A DNA stretch of 64,000 nt from Brevibacterium siliguriense. GTDB lineage: Bacteria; Actinomycetota; Actinomycetes; Actinomycetales; Brevibacteriaceae. Of this stretch, positions 35,463 through 44,864 are shown piece after piece. The stretch is from NCBI RefSeq assembly GCF_900105315.1, contig NZ_LT629766.1, positions 2,728,001 through 2,792,000 on the forward strand, written 5' to 3'. The translations under genes were made by a program, and so were the position numbers. The notes beneath the pieces are model-generated. The model was not told the origin of the DNA. It was given only the letters and a program-made list of their open reading frames with translations, and made no database searches. Numbering within the stretch: position 1 is the first letter of the stretch; the number at the start of each line of letters is the position of its first letter.

Positions 35463-35704
35463 CGCATAAGGCCCCGACGATGATGGATATCATCGGCGAC
35501 ATCCTCAGCCGCCTGGTGAGCCTGGCGCTGTTCCTCGTCATCGGACTTCTTGCTCTCGTGGCTTTCATAGGACGCACCGATCTGCATGTGGCGGTCTGCG
35601 GGCTGCTGGCCATCGTGTGTGGAATCATCGGCACGATCCTCGTGCGTCTCCTGTTCAATGGGATCGCGAGACTCGGCGGCCTCACCAGCTGCTCAAAGGA
35701 CTGA
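35459..35704 (+). CDS. Small two-helix membrane protein
   Basis: A protein of 81 residues starting at GTG 35459, with an excellent AAGGAGG five bases upstream, overlapping the tesB stop (GTGA). It starts MTHKAPTMMDIIGDILSRLV and has two hydrophobic segments (about 13-35 and 43-66). No family recognised. The strong ribosome site and coupling to tesB argue that it is a real gene. A terminator follows about 100 bases later. Confidence 0.7.
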   Translation: MTHKAPTMMDIIGDILSRLVSLALFLVIGLLALVAFIGRTDLHVAVCGLLAIVCGIIGTILVRLLFNGIARLGGLTSCSKD

Positions 35705-35804
35705 CTCCCCCGTTCGATCGCACAATCGCGCCGGAGCGGCCCGTTGAGCCTGAGCGGCCGACAGCGGACACAGCGCTTGAACCTTCGAATCACCATGGAC
35801 ACAG

Positions 35805-35840
35805 TGATGCCCCGGTCGACATGACCGGGGCATCAGTTTT
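35805..35840. terminator. Terminator between the tesB unit and ettA
   Basis: Perfect 13-base arms (35805-35817 and 35823-35835) with a GACAT loop, followed by GTTTT on the plus strand, between convergent genes. Confidence 0.9.
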
Positions 35841-35884
35841 GGGAACGTGGAGTCAGAACCGAATCGGCTCAGACCGGACTGAGA

Positions 35885-37567
35885 TCAGTCTCGGGTGAGT
35901 CGACGGTGTGTGACTCGATGCGGACGGGCCGCGTCTTCGCCGAGTCGTTCGACCTTGTTCTTCTCGTAGGCCTCGAAGTTGCCTTCGAACCAGTACCAAT
36001 TCGCCGGGTTCTCCTCGGTGCCTTCCCAAGCGAGGATGTGCGTGGCCACACGGTCCAGGAACCAACGATCGTGCGAGACGACCACGGCACATCCGGGGAA
36101 CTCGAGCAGAGCGTTCTCCAGGGAGCCGAGGGTCTCGACGTCGAGGTCGTTCGTCGGCTCATCGAGCAGCAGCAGGTTTCCACCCTGCTTGAGCGTGAGC
36201 GCAAGGTTGAGGCGGTTGCGTTCGCCGCCGGAGAGCACTCCGGCTTTCTTCTGCTGATCCGGGCCCTTGAATCCGAACGCCGAGACATAGGCACGGGAGG
36301 GCATCTCAACCTTGCCGACCTGGATGAAGTCGAGTCCGTCGGAGACGACTTCCCAGAGGTTCTTGTCCGGGTCGATTCCGCCGCGGGACTGATCCACATA
36401 GGAGATCTTCACGGTGTCGCCGACCTTGAGGTTTCCTCCGTCGAGCTCTTCCATGCCGACGATGGTCTTGAACAGCGTCGACTTGCCGACGCCATTGGGT
36501 CCGATGACGCCGACGATTCCGTTGCGCGGCAGGGAGAAGCTCAGACCATCGATGAGTTTCCGCCCATCGAAGCCCTTTTCGATCTTGTCCGCTTCGATTA
36601 CGACATCACCGAGTCGGGGGCCAGCAGGAATCTGGATCTCTTCGAAGTCGAGCTTCTGCGTCTTCTCTGCTTCGGCTGCCATCTCCTCATAGCGAGCCAG
36701 ACGGGCCTTCGACTTCGTCTGCTTCGCCTTGGGGTTCGAACGGACCCATTCGAGTTCGTCCTTGAGCCGCTTGGCCAGCTTCGCGTCCTTCTTGCCCTGG
36801 ACCTGGAGGCGTTCCTGCTTCTTCTCGAGGTAGGTCGAGTAGTTGCCCTCATAGGGGTAGAGGTGACCGCGGTCGACTTCGGCGATCCATTCGGCCACAT
36901 GGTCGAGGAAGTACCTATCGTGCGTGATCGCGATGACTGCGCCGGGGTAGCTCTGCAGGTGCTGCTCGAGCCACAGCACCGATTCCGCGTCGAGGTGGTT
37001 GGTCGGCTCATCGAGCAGCAGCAGATCGGGCTTCTCGAGCAGAAGCTTGCACAGCGCCACGCGGCGACGTTCACCACCGGAGAGCACGGAGACGTCCGCG
37101 TCCGGCGGCGGGCAACGCAGCGCATCCATCGCCTGCTCGAGCTGGGAGTCGAGATCCCAGGCGTCGGCGGCGTCGATGGCCTCCTGCAGCTTGCCCATTT
37201 CGTCCATCAGGGCGTCGAAGTCCGCATCGGGGTTCGCCATCTCCTCGGAGATGGCATTGAAGCGGTCGAGCTTCGCCTTGATCTCGCCGACGCCTTCTTC
37301 GACGTTGCCGAGCACGGTCTTCTCTTCGTTCAGGGGCGGTTCCTGCATGAGGATGCCCACAGAGTACCCGGGGCTGAGTCGAGCTTCGCCGTTTGAGGGC
37401 TGCTCGATTCCCGCCATGATCTTCAGAATCGTTGATTTGCCGGCGCCGTTGGGGCCGACCATACCGATCTTCGCTCCGGGGTAGAACGACATCGATACAT
37501 CGTCGAGGATGACTTTGTCACCGTGCGCTTTGCGCGCCTTGTGCATGGTGTAGATGAATTCGGCCAT
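35885..37567 (-). CDS. ettA: Energy-dependent translational throttle protein EttA (ABC-F)
   Basis: A protein of 560 residues with two ATP-binding cassettes and no membrane domain. Walker A motifs are GPNGAGKSTILKI and GPNGVGKSTLFKT; signature motifs are LSGGERRRVALC and LSGGERNRLNLA; Walker B motifs are LLLLDEPTNHLD and LLLLDEPTNDLD. The arm and P-site-tRNA interaction linker (about residues 240-310, Lys/Arg-rich) are present. EttA binds the ribosomal E site and couples initiation of elongation to ATP/ADP level. The C-terminus is near the family's usual end. It lies downstream of a lipoprotein gene and convergent with the tesB unit. Confidence 0.95.
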   Translation of the reverse strand: MAEFIYTMHKARKAHGDKVILDDVSMSFYPGAKIGMVGPNGAGKSTILKIMAGIEQPSNGEARLSPGYSVGILMQEPPLNEEKTVLGNVEEGVGEIKAKLDRFNAISEEMANPDADFDALMDEMGKLQEAIDAADAWDLDSQLEQAMDALRCPPPDADVSVLSGGERRRVALCKLLLEKPDLLLLDEPTNHLDAESVLWLEQHLQSYPGAVIAITHDRYFLDHVAEWIAEVDRGHLYPYEGNYSTYLEKKQERLQVQGKKDAKLAKRLKDELEWVRSNPKAKQTKSKARLARYEEMAAEAEKTQKLDFEEIQIPAGPRLGDVVIEADKIEKGFDGRKLIDGLSFSLPRNGIVGVIGPNGVGKSTLFKTIVGMEELDGGNLKVGDTVKISYVDQSRGGIDPDKNLWEVVSDGLDFIQVGKVEMPSRAYVSAFGFKGPDQQKKAGVLSGGERNRLNLALTLKQGGNLLLLDEPTNDLDVETLGSLENALLEFPGCAVVVSHDRWFLDRVATHILAWEGTEENPANWYWFEGNFEAYEKNKVERLGEDAARPHRVTHRRLTRD

Positions 37568-37679
37568 AGTGCACTCAGGCTATCGGTTCGGCGCACTCCA
37601 GCGCTACTTGACGCCCGGCACCCTTCGGGGTCGCCGAGGATACGCTGAGGCGTCTGAGTCGTCCTCCGCGGAAGATGAC

Positions 37680-38408
37680 TCAGCCGCCGCCGAGTGACGG
37701 GGCTTCATCTGACGTGTCGGCCTCACTCGAGGTCGCGCCGGATCCGCCTTCGCTCGAAGTCTCCCCGGATGTGCCCGCGGTGCCCTCAGAACTGTCGGTG
37801 CCTTCGGCTCCTTCCGAGCTCGCAGAACCTTCCGCTTCCCCGATGCTAGAAGATTCGGAGTCGGCTTCACTCGGCGTGGGGCTCTCAGTCTCACCGTCTT
37901 TGCCGTTGATGTCCTCACCGGGCATGTGGCCGGCACCGTTCGAGTCGCCGTCTTCGTCGCGCTTCTCGCCCTTAGGGGCTTTGACGCCCTTCGGCCGTTC
38001 GACCTCGCCGAACAGACAGGAGCCCGTCGACTCCGTGGGCTCTACGAGGTCGGCAGCGGCTTTCCCCTTCCGGATCTCTCCGACGACGCAGCCTTTGTCG
38101 GTCTTGACCCCGAACATCTTCGAAGGGACCTCATTGCCCAGCGGCGATTCGTCGATCGTCGCCTCGAGCTGCTCGGGATCATATCCGGCGTCGACCATCG
38201 TTGAGAAGAACTTCTTCGTCGACGGCACCGACTCTTTGTCTCCGGTCAGCGGTTTGAGTGCCTTGAGCACCTTGTCGACTTCGGCGACGGGCTTCGCCTG
38301 GGTCTGCTTGGGCTCGGGCTGAGAGTCATCGGCACCGAAGCCGAGAAGTGAACAGCCCGACAATGCCAGAGTCAGTGCTGCAGCACCCAGCACAGGAACG
38401 AGACGCAT
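37680..38408 (-). CDS. Putative lipoprotein with acidic Ser/Glu/Gly-rich tail
   Basis: A protein of 242 residues. The signal MRLVPVLGAAALTLALSGCS contains a lipobox (LSGC) at about residues 16-19. The next 100 residues form a small globular part (VAEVDKVLKALKPLTGDKES to GSCLFGEVERPKG) with two Cys that may pair, resembling the DUF6993 group. Residues from about 150 on are disordered, Ser/Glu/Gly/Thr-rich. It should be anchored on the outer face of the membrane. Function unknown. It is between ssb and ettA on the same strand. Confidence 0.75.
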   Translation of the reverse strand: MRLVPVLGAAALTLALSGCSLLGFGADDSQPEPKQTQAKPVAEVDKVLKALKPLTGDKESVPSTKKFFSTMVDAGYDPEQLEATIDESPLGNEVPSKMFGVKTDKGCVVGEIRKGKAAADLVEPTESTGSCLFGEVERPKGVKAPKGEKRDEDGDSNGAGHMPGEDINGKDGETESPTPSEADSESSSIGEAEGSASSEGAEGTDSSEGTAGTSGETSSEGGSGATSSEADTSDEAPSLGGG

Positions 38409-38509
38409 CTACAACCTCGGCGAAAGGGGACGATTGACAGTCTAACTCTAGCGGATCACACGTGTCGGGCGCGGCAACCAGGCGGCCTGCAGACAAGGAA
38501 TCGACGCTT

Positions 38510-39196
38510 TCAGAACGGCGCTGCGGCTTTCGCTGTCTCACGTGCGATCGGATCCTCTGCGCCGTCGGCGTCGCTGCCGGTTCCGACGCTGATCCCGGAA
38601 TCGACGTTGCTGTCACGATCGGCGCTGCCTCCGGATTCGGTAGTTTGCTCGTCGTCCGAATATGTGTATGCCGCGCTGTCAGCTCCTGTCGCAGCTGACC
38701 GCGACACCTCAGCGTCTCCCTCACCATCGCCGGCTCCCGGTGATGATTCGACGGGGCTCAAGACGTCCCAGACTGTGTCATTCGATCCAGATGACTCGGT
38801 ATTCGCCTGTCCGGAGACTGACTGTGAGCGCTCGGATGCCTTGGCTCGCTTGTAGTGAGCGGTTCCGTATCGCAGATCAGGGCCGATATGCTCCGCGATC
38901 ACCGTCGGCGAGATTCCGCTTCGCTCCTCGGTGGTCCATTCGCGGTTTCTCAGACTGCCTGACACTATCACCGCGGCTCCGGTGCTCAGTGACATCGCAG
39001 AGTTGCTCGCCAATTCGCCGTAGCAGTCGACGCCGAACCACGAGGTGCCGTCTGTGACGAACTCGCCTGTGTTCTTGTCGACTCTCCAATGATTCACAGC
39101 GAGCCTGAACGAGGCGCAGGCTCGTCCGGACGGCAGCGTGCGCGCGCTCGGCTCTGTGGCGATGGTACCGGTGACGGTGATCGGGATTGCGGACAT
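38510..39196 (-). CDS. Single-stranded DNA-binding protein-like (OB fold)
   Basis: A protein of 228 residues. Residues 1 to about 110 form an OB fold of the SSB family: SAIPITVTGTIATEPSARTL, SGRACASFRLAVNHWRVDK, TSWFGVDCYGELASNSAMSL and ITVIAEHIGPDLRYGTAHYK-like strands. The tail is acidic and Ser/Gly-rich but ends in KAAAPF rather than the DDDIPF-type tip, so contacts of the classic SSB tail may be weak. It is probably a paralogue and not the main SSB that lies in rpsF operons. I choose ATG 39196, six bases after GGAG. A similar gene lies next to ettA in Mycobacterium. Confidence 0.85.
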   Translation of the reverse strand: MSAIPITVTGTIATEPSARTLPSGRACASFRLAVNHWRVDKNTGEFVTDGTSWFGVDCYGELASNSAMSLSTGAAVIVSGSLRNREWTTEERSGISPTVIAEHIGPDLRYGTAHYKRAKASERSQSVSGQANTESSGSNDTVWDVLSPVESSPGAGDGEGDAEVSRSAATGADSAAYTYSDDEQTTESGGSADRDSNVDSGISVGTGSDADGAEDPIARETAKAAAPF

Positions 39197-39293
39197 CGGT
39201 GTCTCCAAATCGGTGTGATGGAACCATGCGGTCATCTGCGTCCGCATGGACCTCCAGTCAGCCCGATCCTTCGGCCCTGCGTCTAGAGACGCC

Positions 39294-39334
39294 TGATGCC
39301 CTGTGGACAGCGGTTCTCCGTCCACAGGGCATCA
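39294..39334 (-). terminator. Terminator after the dynamin-like GTPase pair
   Basis: Perfect 15-base arms (39294-39308 and 39320-39334) around an 11-base loop, 54 bases after the stop of the downstream GTPase gene. Confidence 0.8.
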
Positions 39335-39387
39335 CGGTCCGAGTAGCACTCAAGGGTGTGTTCGAGTCGGAGCGACGCGTATGAGCT

Positions 39388-40968
39388 TCAGCCGAGCAGC
39401 TCGTAGGCCCGTCGGTGCTCTCCGATGACGTTCTTCACCGGATTGAGGTACGAACTCTGGGCGACGCGGCCGACCGCGTCTCGCAGCCTGCTATCGACCT
39501 CGGCGGCCGCCTCCTTGGCACCTTTGGCCCGCCCCGACTTCGCCATCAGCGAAGTCACAAACGAACCGATCACGCCGACCACGAACAGTCCGATGCTGAC
39601 GATCCAGCACCATGTCGGCAGGGCGCCCGAACCGATCGCAGCGACGAGCGCGGAGGCGATGATGCCGAGGAGACCGACGATCGAGGCAACGAAGAAGACG
39701 ATCTGCAGTGTGTGTGCCAGCGACCACCAGCCGGGGCTCTGGCGAGTGATCTCCACAGCTGTGACGGCCGAGTCGAGGTTCTCGGACAGTTCGTCCGTGC
39801 TCTTCTTCTCTGCCTCCGCAGCTTCGTTCTGCCATGCCTGTGGCATTGTCGATACGGATTCGGCGATAAGTTCATGAGCCATGAGACGTACGTGGGAGCT
39901 TTGGGCCTTCGTCGTCGCCGGCACCGAGGCGCGGACAAGTTCGTCCCGGTCTTGTCCGTGTTTCGCGCCCAAGGGATCGGGCGCATTGCGCTGTGCCCAC
40001 GCGAGAACGGGATACCCGGTCTTGCGATAGGCCCGGCGGATGTAGTCGTCGTGCACAGTCTGCGCCACGGCTTCGACACCGGCGGCTTCCGCCATCGTCT
40101 CGACCAACCGCGATGCGCCCGCGAGTTCGTCCGGGGAGGAAACCGGCTCTCCGAGCTCCTTGCGGATCCGCTTGGCCATCGCCTGCATGTCTGCCAGGAG
40201 CCTTTCGGCTGCGGCGTCGTTCGAATCGACGGTGTCGGCGAGGATGCTGCGGATCTCCGGGATGCCTTCGCGTGTCGTTGCCGAGGAGATACGCACGTTC
40301 GTCTCGCTCAGTCCATCCTCGTTGAGCAGCTGACGGAGATGATCGGCTGCGGCCTTCTGCTCCTCCGGGCTGAGTTTGTCGATCTGATTGAGAACGACGA
40401 CCATGTTCGCGCTGTTTTCGGCGAGTTTCGTCAGATACTCGGAATGCAGCGAGAAGTCGGCATATTTCTGAGGGTCGACGACCCAGAATACGACATCGAC
40501 GAGTCCCACCAGTCGATCCGATTCGATACGGTGTTCAACCGCCGTGGAATCGTGGTCGGGCAGGTCGAGAAGGATCAGTCCGTGCAGACGCCTCTGGTCG
40601 TCACCGTCGAGGGCCGATTCGCGCCAGGTGCGGCTGCGTTCGGGTACGTGCAGCCAGTCGAGGACGTCGTCTCCGCCCTCGCCCCAGACGCATGCCGTCG
40701 GTCGTGAAGTCGTCGGTCGACGTACGCCCACACGGGCGATCTCGAGACCGGCAACCGCGTTGAACAGTGAGGACTTGCCTGAACCGGTGGAGCCGGCGAA
40801 TGCCACAACGGTGAAGTCCTCACCCAGGCCCAGGCGATCCTCTGCCCGATCCAGCAGATTCTGCGCATCGGTGCGGACGTCACCGGCGAGTTTGTCGTCG
40901 CTCAGTGACAGCGCATGCCGGATGCCTTCAGCCAAGTTCCGGATCTCGGTGTGTGCAGAACTGTTCAC
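39388..40968 (-). CDS. Dynamin-like/YfjP-type GTPase with C-terminal membrane helices
   Basis: A protein of 526 residues. The GTPase domain is near the N-terminus: G1 GSTGSGKS (residues 59-66), switch region RRPTTSRPTACVWG, G3 DLPDHDST, and G4 NQIDK. A helical middle part follows. Two hydrophobic segments (about 430-460 and 467-490) and a short amphipathic end complete it, an arrangement like bacterial dynamins and Era-like GTPases with membrane anchors. It overlaps the upstream GTPase gene by four bases (GTGA), so the two are made together and may form a heteromeric membrane complex. The closest known paired case is DynA/DynB of Streptomyces; orthology is not established. Confidence 0.85.
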   Translation of the reverse strand: MNSSAHTEIRNLAEGIRHALSLSDDKLAGDVRTDAQNLLDRAEDRLGLGEDFTVVAFAGSTGSGKSSLFNAVAGLEIARVGVRRPTTSRPTACVWGEGGDDVLDWLHVPERSRTWRESALDGDDQRRLHGLILLDLPDHDSTAVEHRIESDRLVGLVDVVFWVVDPQKYADFSLHSEYLTKLAENSANMVVVLNQIDKLSPEEQKAAADHLRQLLNEDGLSETNVRISSATTREGIPEIRSILADTVDSNDAAAERLLADMQAMAKRIRKELGEPVSSPDELAGASRLVETMAEAAGVEAVAQTVHDDYIRRAYRKTGYPVLAWAQRNAPDPLGAKHGQDRDELVRASVPATTKAQSSHVRLMAHELIAESVSTMPQAWQNEAAEAEKKSTDELSENLDSAVTAVEITRQSPGWWSLAHTLQIVFFVASIVGLLGIIASALVAAIGSGALPTWCWIVSIGLFVVGVIGSFVTSLMAKSGRAKGAKEAAAEVDSRLRDAVGRVAQSSYLNPVKNVIGEHRRAYELLG

Positions 40969-42662
40969 AATGCCACCTCAAGTCGTTCACCGGAGGCGCG
41001 CAGGGCGCCCGCTTGCCGCGCCGGTACCGCGGATAGTCTCAGTGCGTTGTCGAAGGGAGTGCGGCAGTCAGCCACGATTGCCGCAGCGGCGTCGAGGAAG
41101 CGCTGGCGAATCGATGCGATGAGCCCGGCGGCCTCGTCCGCTCCGAAGATCGTCTCCGCAAGGTTGAGTGCGACACCGGCTCCCTGTCGGGTGCTCTGTC
41201 CAGCATCACGGGTGTGCTGCGGATCCCAGAAAGCCGCGTATTCGATGACGGCGCAGACGCCGGCAACGCCGAACGAGAGTATGCGGGCCTTGGATTTCTT
41301 ACCCTGACCGATGTCGCGCACGAGCGCGTTGACTTCGTCGGACCAGGTGCCCACGGCCGACTTCACTGCGTCTTCGAGCCCTGCCCCGACGGTGCGGAGC
41401 TCAGGCTGATCTTCGATGAGGGCTGCACCGGCCGCTGTATTGCGCCACTCGGCGTTGACTTCATCGACGACGTCGATGGCCTGTTCGCGCAGGGAGACGG
41501 CCGCGCTGCGCAGAATGGCCACGTGCAACGGTGTGGCAGCGTCATGTTTGCCCGTCACGGCCGCGGAGATGCGATCGCGCATTCGAGCCATCGTCGGCTC
41601 CAGGCCGCGAAACAGCTGTCCGGTGCCGACGAAGTCCTGCCAGCGGGCATTGACCTCTCCGTGCAGGACCCGCCCGTCGGAGAAGACCTCTGCGAGTCCG
41701 GACTGAGCGGAACGGAAGTTCTTCTCCAATGAACCGGCCAGCGTAATGTGGGCCTGTTCCTGATTATCGGCGAAGTCGGCGAGTTCGCTGACCCGCGCCG
41801 GCAGGGCCGCGATCGCGCCGGTGAGCGTGCGGTTTCGGATGCGTTCGAGGGAGGTGCCTTCCGTGCCGACCTGAGAGATCCAGGAGCGGATCGGATAGAT
41901 CGCAGCGTGCGGGAGCAGTCCGTCTTCGAGTTCGAGTTCGGCGACGGAGAAGATCGGTGAGTTCGCAAGGCCCGCTTCGGAGAGCAGGCTCGACAGATGA
42001 TGCCTGACTTCGCGGTTTGCTTCAGGCGGAACCCGGTCGAGGACTATGGCCACCGAAGTGCTGCGTGCAGCGGCTGTCTTCAGAAGAGCCCACGGCGCGG
42101 CATCGGCATACCGATTCGCTGTCGTCACGAAGAGCCACAGATCGGCGCTGAGCAGCACCCTGCGGGAGAGAGCGCGGTTGGTCTCCGAGATGGAGTCGAT
42201 ATCGGGGCAGTCGAGGATGGCCGTGCCCGATTCGATGTTCTCATCGGCGATGAAGACGACTCCGGGCATGCTCGACTGCGGGTCGGAGCTGCGCGGCAGA
42301 TCGGGCAGATAGTGCTCCGACTCGAAGAACTTGGCATCGGCGGGGTTGAAGATGACGACCGGGTTGCCCGTAGTGGGCCGACGCACTCCGGCGGGGCTGA
42401 CATCGCGACCCACGAGGGAGTTGACCAGTGTCGATTTGCCCGCACCGGTCGATCCGCCCACCGCGATGAGGAACGGAGTCCGCGAGCGGTTGATCCGCGG
42501 CAGCACATAGTCGTTGAGTTCCGCGGTCAGTGTCGAGTGTGCTGTCCGAGCGTCGGCGAAGTCTTCGCTGCGCAGGATGAAGCGCGTCTCCGAGACTCGC
42601 TTGACGATATCGTTCAACGCTTGGCCGACCGGCGGCGTCACGGCGGTCTTGCTCTCAGTCAT
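40965..42662 (-). CDS. Dynamin-like GTPase, upstream member of the pair
   Basis: A protein of 565 residues. G1 is GGSTGAGKSTLVNSLVG (residues 69-85), the switch is RRPTTGNPVVIFN, and G3 is DCPDIDSISE. A clear NKxD motif is absent: VLDRVPPEA stands in its place. A long helical middle section contains a weaker hydrophobic stretch at about 465-490. I choose ATG 42662, with GGAGG four bases upstream; an upstream frame open to 42746 lacks support. Its stop overlaps the start of the second GTPase. Role inferred: membrane remodelling or cell-envelope organisation. Confidence 0.82.
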   Translation of the reverse strand: MTESKTAVTPPVGQALNDIVKRVSETRFILRSEDFADARTAHSTLTAELNDYVLPRINRSRTPFLIAVGGSTGAGKSTLVNSLVGRDVSPAGVRRPTTGNPVVIFNPADAKFFESEHYLPDLPRSSDPQSSMPGVVFIADENIESGTAILDCPDIDSISETNRALSRRVLLSADLWLFVTTANRYADAAPWALLKTAAARSTSVAIVLDRVPPEANREVRHHLSSLLSEAGLANSPIFSVAELELEDGLLPHAAIYPIRSWISQVGTEGTSLERIRNRTLTGAIAALPARVSELADFADNQEQAHITLAGSLEKNFRSAQSGLAEVFSDGRVLHGEVNARWQDFVGTGQLFRGLEPTMARMRDRISAAVTGKHDAATPLHVAILRSAAVSLREQAIDVVDEVNAEWRNTAAGAALIEDQPELRTVGAGLEDAVKSAVGTWSDEVNALVRDIGQGKKSKARILSFGVAGVCAVIEYAAFWDPQHTRDAGQSTRQGAGVALNLAETIFGADEAAGLIASIRQRFLDAAAAIVADCRTPFDNALRLSAVPARQAGALRASGERLEVAL

Positions 42663-42786
42663 CACGCCTCCACTCTCTATGTTTTCCCAGCTCGGCACCA
42701 ACTGCCACGCCGTATCGGCGCGGAATTGCTCGGCACCGCCGGTCATCGGTCGGACTCGCCCGATCGGTGGATGCGGGCATGAGAAG

Positions 42787-42860
42787 CGCCCCCGGCGGGG
42801 CTCGAACCCGCGACCTACCGCTTAGAAGGCGGTTGCTCTATCCGACTGAGCTACGGAGGC
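42787..42860 (-). tRNA. tRNA-Arg (TCT)
   Basis: Minus-strand cloverleaf with acceptor GCCTCCG pairing to CGGGGGC (one G-U). The anticodon arm is ACCGC-CTTCTAA-GCGGT with anticodon TCT, and the T arm carries GGTTCGAGCCC. The discriminator is G and CCA is not encoded. TAGGAT about 12 bases upstream is a -10 candidate. Confidence 0.96.
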
Positions 42861-42978
42861 TCAAATATCCTAACCGATGCCCGGATGAGAACAGAAAGCG
42901 GCCCTGGTTCGACACAGACTGTCTCAGCCGCGTCGAGCCAGGACCGTATTGCTGCCGGAAGAGCTCGGCAGGAGGTTC

Positions 42979-43185
42979 TCAGAAGTGCCGGGCTGCGTTC
43001 TCCATCGACTTGCGCACTGTCACGAAAGACACCGCTATCAGCCCCGTCATCGCGAGGATGACTGCCACGGCTTCGATGCCGAAGGCGAAGTCGACGATGA
43101 TCGGGAAGAATCCTGCGAGCATGAAGCCCAGCAACGCGACAAGCGTGAGTGCCGTGGCGACAGAGAAGAGCTTTGCACCGTTCAT
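42979..43185 (-). CDS. Small membrane protein, two helices
   Basis: A protein of 68 residues with two hydrophobic helices (about 7-30 and 34-55) and a basic C-terminus (VRKSMENAARHF). The ATG at 43185 is preceded by AAGGAGATGGACA, a near-perfect ribosome site, which supports a real gene despite its size. No family recognised. It lies alone between tRNA-Arg and a thiamine-binding-protein-like gene. Confidence 0.7.
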   Translation of the reverse strand: MNGAKLFSVATALTLVALLGFMLAGFFPIIVDFAFGIEAVAVILAMTGLIAVSFVTVRKSMENAARHF

Positions 43186-43273
43186 TGTCCATCTCCTTCT
43201 ATCGATGCATCCGATGGAGAAAGACTAACGCCAGATGAGACTCACGTCACTAGGAATTTCAGAAGAATTCGTC

Positions 43274-43588
43274 TCAGGCTTCGCCGCGTGCGTCGATCGC
43301 CTTCTCCAGGCGCGCGAGTTTGCCGTCGATCTCACCGCTGTAGCCTGGCCTGATATCGGCTTTGACCACCAGGGACACGCGAGTGCCGAACTCACCGACA
43401 GCCTCGGTGGCTTCCTTGATGACTGCGAAGACTTCGTCCCATTCGCCTTCAATGGTCGTGAACATCGAATCCGTCCGGTGCGGCAGACCGGAATTGCGGA
43501 CGATCTCGACAGCCGCTGCCACGGCGTCGTGGACCGATGCGTCGGCCCCTTCTCCCCCGCTGGGAGCAACTGAGAAAGCTGCGAGCAT
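43274..43588 (-). CDS. MTH1187/YkoF-type thiamine-binding domain protein
   Basis: A protein of 104 residues of the MTH1187 family: LAAFSVAPSGGEGADASVHD, the strand MFTTIEGEWDEVFAVIKEAT, and TRVSLVVKADIRPG. Ferredoxin-like fold; homologues (YkoF, MTH1187) bind thiamine or its precursors. No thiamine genes are nearby, so the ligand role is only inferred. It ends 88 bases before the small membrane protein start. Confidence 0.85.
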   Translation of the reverse strand: MLAAFSVAPSGGEGADASVHDAVAAAVEIVRNSGLPHRTDSMFTTIEGEWDEVFAVIKEATEAVGEFGTRVSLVVKADIRPGYSGEIDGKLARLEKAIDARGEA

Positions 43589-43609
43589 GATGATGGTCCC
43601 TTCTATCCT

Positions 43610-43643
43610 GGGCGGTGGGGAGCCGATCTGCTCCCCACCGCCC
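43610..43643 (-). terminator. Terminator after the thiolase gene
   Basis: Perfect 14-base arms (43610-43623 and 43630-43643) with loop CGATCT, 31 bases after the thiolase stop. A following pyrimidine stretch is present only on the plus strand. Confidence 0.75.
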
Positions 43644-43673
43644 CCTTTGTCTGACTCGGGTCGAACGCCTCGC

Positions 43674-44864
43674 TCAGGCCCGAGCAGGCACTGTCACAAT
43701 GAGCGAATCACCCTGCCCACCCCCGCCGCAGAGTGCAGCGATCCCCGTGCCGCCGCCTCGGCGCTGGAGTTCGAGGGCAAGAGTGAGGACGATCCGAGCT
43801 CCCGAGGCGCCGATCGGGTGTCCCAGGGCGACGGCTCCTCCGTTGACATTGACCTTGTCGGCGTCGATGCCGAGGTCCTTGACGCTGGCCAGTCCGACGG
43901 CGGCGAAGGCTTCGTTGATCTCATAGAGATCGAAGGAATCGGCCGCAACGCCTTCTCGTTCGGCAGCTGCCTTGATGGCCTGCGAGGGCTGGTGCTGGAG
44001 GGTCGAGTCCGGTCCGGCGGTCCAGGCATGCGACCGGATCTCGGCGAGGATCGGGGCGCCCAGCTCTTCGGCCTTCTCCCGTGACATGACGACGACGGCG
44101 CAGGCTCCGTCGGAGATCTGCGAAGCGTTGCCGGCGGTGATCGTTCCGTCCTTACGGAAGGACGGGCGCAGCTTCGACAGGGATTCGGCCGTCGTGTCGG
44201 GCCGCACTCCCTCATCGGCGGACACTGTGACATCGCCCTTGCGCGAACTGATGGTCACCGGAACGATCTCGTTCTCGAATGCCCCGGATTCCTGCGCAGC
44301 CGCGGCTCGCTGGTGTGAACGAGCGGAGAACGTGTCCTGCTCGGCTCGGGAGAATTCACGGTCACCGGCGTTGGCCGCCTCGGTCAGCCCGCCCATGGCC
44401 TGATCGGTGAATGCATCCCAGAGGCCGTCGTAGTCCATATGGTCCTTGGCGACGACATCACCGTACTTGTACCCCGAGCGCGACTTCATGAGCATGTGCG
44501 GCGCCTGGCTCATCGATTCCTGACCGCCCGCCACGACGACGTCGTACTCGTCGGCACGGATCAGCTGAGCGGCTTGGGTGATCGTGTTGATTCCCGACAG
44601 GCACAGCTTGTTGACCGACACAGCCGGGACGGACATGGGGATGCCCGCCTTGACCGCTGCCTGTCGGCCTGGGCCCTGGCTGTTTCCGGCCTGCAGAACC
44701 TGGCCCATGATGACGTAGTCGACGTCGGAGCCCTGAATACCGGCACGATCGAGTGCGCCGGTGATGGCTTCGGCGCCGAGCTCGACGGCACTGAGTTTCG
44801 ACAGCTCTCCCTGCAGTCGCCCGAACGGTGTGCGCGCTCCGGCGACGATCACTGCATCAGCCAT
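43674..44864 (-). CDS. Acetyl-CoA C-acetyltransferase (thiolase)
   Basis: A protein of 396 residues. It has the acylated Cys in [19 protein letters not shown], the His of [15 protein letters not shown], and the second Cys of [12 protein letters not shown]. These three mark type II/biosynthetic thiolases, which condense two acetyl-CoA or cleave 3-ketoacyl-CoA. The ATG at 44864 follows AGGAGGAAAT closely; a frame from 44927 adds 21 residues without support. A thiolase (fadA4) also neighbours nucS in Mycobacterium. The gene is divergent from the DivIVA-like gene. Confidence 0.93.
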   Translation of the reverse strand: MADAVIVAGARTPFGRLQGELSKLSAVELGAEAITGALDRAGIQGSDVDYVIMGQVLQAGNSQGPGRQAAVKAGIPMSVPAVSVNKLCLSGINTITQAAQLIRADEYDVVVAGGQESMSQAPHMLMKSRSGYKYGDVVAKDHMDYDGLWDAFTDQAMGGLTEAANAGDREFSRAEQDTFSARSHQRAAAAQESGAFENEIVPVTISSRKGDVTVSADEGVRPDTTAESLSKLRPSFRKDGTITAGNASQISDGACAVVVMSREKAEELGAPILAEIRSHAWTAGPDSTLQHQPSQAIKAAAEREGVAADSFDLYEINEAFAAVGLASVKDLGIDADKVNVNGGAVALGHPIGASGARIVLTLALELQRRGGGTGIAALCGGGGQGDSLIVTVPARA

